Below are positions 14,153 to 16,842 of a stretch of 16,842 bases of DNA, one piece after another. Under the pieces are notes generated by a model. The model searched no databases and was not told where the DNA came from. It was given only the letters and a program-made list of their open reading frames with translations. The position numbers and the translations under genes were made by a program. The stretch comes from Hydrogenophaga sp. (GTDB taxonomy: Bacteria > Pseudomonadota > Gammaproteobacteria > Burkholderiales > Burkholderiaceae_C), in contig JAJNQE010000157.1 of NCBI GenBank assembly GCA_021154985.1, positions 1 to 16,842 of the forward strand, written 5' to 3'. Positions within the stretch are counted from its first letter, which is position 1, and every line of letters starts with the position of its first letter.

Positions 14153-14317
14153 TCCGGGGTTTACCCGCAATCAGCGCAGCGCGCGCTCACCCCGGTTCCT
14201 CACCCCAGGTTTTTGTCTGTTCGGGCTCCCAGCTGATGCGGAGCAGGGCGGGCGCGAAGCCTGCGCGGCACCAACCGCCGGTGGCCTGCGTTTCGCCCCA
14301 CTTCTGGAGTCCCACCC
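14153..14317 (+). promoter_or_regulatory. carA 5' leader, GC-rich and foldable
   Basis: This 165-nt stretch has no gene I can support. Four short stems can be drawn: CGGG/CCCG (14155-14158 with 14164-14167), GCTCC/GGAGC (14225-14229 with 14240-14244), GCGGGC/GCCTGC with one G-U pair (14248-14253 with 14259-14264), and CACC/GGTG (14269-14272 with 14280-14283). GCCTGCG is repeated at 14259-14265 and 14284-14290, so the GCGGGC strand has two possible partners. A T-run (14210-14214) and a tandem repeat of CTCACCCC-(A)-GGTT (14186-14197 and 14199-14211) are also present. carAB is commonly controlled by pyrimidines and arginine; control through this leader is inference. No conserved leader peptide is evident. 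Confidence 0.45.
14306..14309 (+). promoter_or_regulatory. Shine-Dalgarno of carA
   Basis: GGAG stands 8 nt before the GTG at 14318 and supports that non-ATG start. CTCC at 14226-14229 in the leader is complementary to it and could mask it in an alternative fold; this is inference. Confidence 0.6.
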
Positions 14318-15484
<1,167 letters not shown>

Positions 15485-15494
15485 GGCCGCCGCC

Positions 15495-15857
15495 ATGAAG
15501 CTGTTCAGTTTCCCTGTGTTCGCTGTCGAAAAAGCCATCGGCAAGCGCATGCTGACGCTGGAGGCGCCACACAAGGACTGGTTTGCCCAGCGCTGGGCGC
15601 AGAAGCCTTACCGCAAATCCTTCATGGAACACAAGGCCATGCCGCTGGTGACGCTGCTGGCCAAGGGCAAGACCTGGGACGACGAGACCTTCAACACCGA
15701 ACTGGCGGCTTGGGACGCGCGTTTCTACGACGCTGAAGTCGAGGTGCTGCGGCCCCTGATCGAAGGCGACGGCCTGCTGCAGCTGATGCAGAAAAACGTG
15801 CCGGCCGAGCGACTGCAAGCCTTGCTGAACACACTGAACACCCAGCGCCAGGCCTGA
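15495..15857 (+). CDS. uncharacterised 120-residue protein between carA and carB
   Basis: I do not recognise this protein. Codon choice (strong G/C in third position), the 10-bp gap after carA and the 33-bp gap before carB argue that it is a real gene of the same transcript. It has no Cys, no signal peptide and no clear membrane segment. The first half is basic (12 Lys/Arg against 4 Asp/Glu in residues 1-60, with FAQRWAQKPYRKSF), and the second half is acidic (11 Asp/Glu against 5 Lys/Arg, with DDETF and DARFYDAEVEVLRPLIEGDG). The end is probably helical (ERLQALLNTLNTQ). It looks like a small soluble, mostly helical protein. The ATG at 15495 lacks a strong ribosome-binding site, so translation may depend on carA. 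A role with carbamoyl-phosphate synthase is only suggested by position. Confidence 0.85.
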   Translation: MKLFSFPVFAVEKAIGKRMLTLEAPHKDWFAQRWAQKPYRKSFMEHKAMPLVTLLAKGKTWDDETFNTELAAWDARFYDAEVEVLRPLIEGDGLLQLMQKNVPAERLQALLNTLNTQRQA

Positions 15858-15890
15858 GAGCCAGAGCCGGCGCAACACCACGCGAACCCC

Positions 15891-16842
15891 ATGCCCAAAA
15901 GAACCGACATACAAACCGTCCTCATCATCGGCGCCGGCCCGATCATCATTGGCCAGGCCTGTGAGTTCGACTACTCCGGTGTGCAGGCCTGCAAGGCCCT
16001 GCGCGAAGAGGGCTACAAGGTCGTGCTGATCAACAGCAACCCGGCGACCATCATGACCGACCCGGCCACGGCCGACGTCACCTACATCGAGCCCATCACC
16101 TGGCAGACGGTGGAGAAGATCATCGCCAAGGAGCGGCCGCTGGCCAAGGGCGGCTTCGCCATCCTGCCGACCATGGGTGGGCAGACCGCACTGAACTGCG
16201 CGCTCGATCTGTGGCGCAATGGTGTGCTGGCCAAGCACGACGTGGAGCTGATCGGCGCCACGCCCGAAGCCATCGACAAGGCCGAGGACCGCCTGAAGTT
16301 CAAGGACGCCATGACCAAAATCGGTCTGGGGTCGGCACGCTCGGGCATTGCCCACAGCCTGGAAGAGGCCTGGGGTGTGCAGAAGACCGTGGGCTTTCCT
16401 GTGGTGATCCGCCCCAGCTTCACGCTCGGCGGCACCGGTGGCGGCATTGCCTACAACCCAGAAGAATTCGAAACCATCTGCAAGCGCGGTCTGGAGGCTT
16501 CGCCCACCAACGAACTGCTGATCGAAGAGTCGCTGCTCGGCTGGAAAGAGTACGAGATGGAAGTGGTGCGCGACAAGGCGGACAACTGCATCATCGTCTG
16601 CTCGATCGAGAACCTGGACCCCATGGGCGTGCACACCGGTGACTCCATCACCGTGGCACCGGCCCAGACCCTGACCGACAAGGAATACCAGATCCTGCGC
16701 AACGCCTCGCTGGCCGTGCTGCGCGAGATCGGTGTGGACACCGGTGGCTCCAATGTGCAGTTCTCCATCAACCCGGCCGACGGTCGCATGGTGGTGATCG
16801 AGATGAACCCGCGCGTTTCGCGTTCCTCTGCACTCGCTTCCA
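15891..16842 (+). CDS. carB: carbamoyl-phosphate synthase large subunit, N-terminal third (3' end outside window)
   Basis: CarB makes carbamoyl phosphate from bicarbonate, ammonia from CarA, and two ATP. Only 317 codons of the usual 1070 or so are inside the window, and the frame is open to the last base. The start MPKRTDIQTVLIIGAGPIII, then GQACEFDYSG, VVLINSNPATIMTDP and ILPTMGGQTALN, is the classic pre-ATP-grasp domain. The first ATP-grasp domain follows, with VVIRPSFTLGGTGGGIAYN (Arg174), EESLLGWKEYEMEVVRD, ENLDPMGVHTGDSITVAP, and the metal-binding VVIEMNPRVSRSSALAS (Glu304, Asn306) at the edge. This half normally phosphorylates bicarbonate. The ATG at 15891 has no strong ribosome-binding site; it follows the small unknown gene by 33 bp. 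Confidence 0.97.
   Translation, partial: MPKRTDIQTVLIIGAGPIIIGQACEFDYSGVQACKALREEGYKVVLINSNPATIMTDPATADVTYIEPITWQTVEKIIAKERPLAKGGFAILPTMGGQTALNCALDLWRNGVLAKHDVELIGATPEAIDKAEDRLKFKDAMTKIGLGSARSGIAHSLEEAWGVQKTVGFPVVIRPSFTLGGTGGGIAYNPEEFETICKRGLEASPTNELLIEESLLGWKEYEMEVVRDKADNCIIVCSIENLDPMGVHTGDSITVAPAQTLTDKEYQILRNASLAVLREIGVDTGGSNVQFSINPADGRMVVIEMNPRVSRSSALAS

Overview
This window reads as the chromosome of a GC-rich betaproteobacterium, most probably a member of the Comamonadaceae (Burkholderiales). The evidence is the gene order, the strong G/C preference at third codon positions, and the wording of EF-Ts, PyrH, LpxA and CdsA. The genus is not determined; Hydrogenophaga-like is only an impression. 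All real genes lie on the + strand.

Layout. (1) Positions 1-136 do not belong to the gene that follows. They hold a 39-codon tail of an unrecognised reading frame, then a short inverted-repeat-rich stretch that joins abruptly to the middle of tsf (EF-Ts). (2) 137-721 is the C-terminal two thirds of tsf, closed by a strong 15-bp hairpin at 754-787. (3) 870-14151 is an uninterrupted run of fourteen genes, with gaps of 54 bp or less or small overlaps: pyrH, frr, uppS, cdsA, dxr, rseP, bamA, skp/ompH, lpxD, fabZ, lpxA, lpxB, rnhB and a TrmH-family RNA methyltransferase gene. This is the classic proteobacterial cluster for translation recycling and envelope biogenesis. (4) 14147-14317 is a probable promoter (TATAAT on the stop codon of the methyltransferase gene) and a GC-rich, foldable leader of about 160 nt. 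(5) 14318 to the end is carA, an unrecognised 120-codon gene and the first 317 codons of carB.

How the genes work together. PyrH makes UDP. Frr and EF-Ts serve translation. Dxr feeds isoprenoid precursors to UppS, which makes the C55 carrier lipid used for peptidoglycan and O-antigen. CdsA makes CDP-diacylglycerol for phospholipids. LpxA, LpxD and LpxB carry out early lipid A steps, and FabZ supports the 3-hydroxyacyl-ACP pool they draw on. BamA and Skp insert and chaperone outer-membrane proteins, and RseP cuts membrane proteins in the envelope stress response. RnhB and the methyltransferase act on nucleic acids. CarA and CarB make carbamoyl phosphate for pyrimidines and arginine.

I found no mobile element, CRISPR array, tRNA or rRNA, and nothing that amounts to a new defence or metabolic system. 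The points most worth a second look are the broken tsf edge, LpxA active-site and acyl-ruler differences from E. coli, the carA leader, and the uncharacterised gene between carA and carB.
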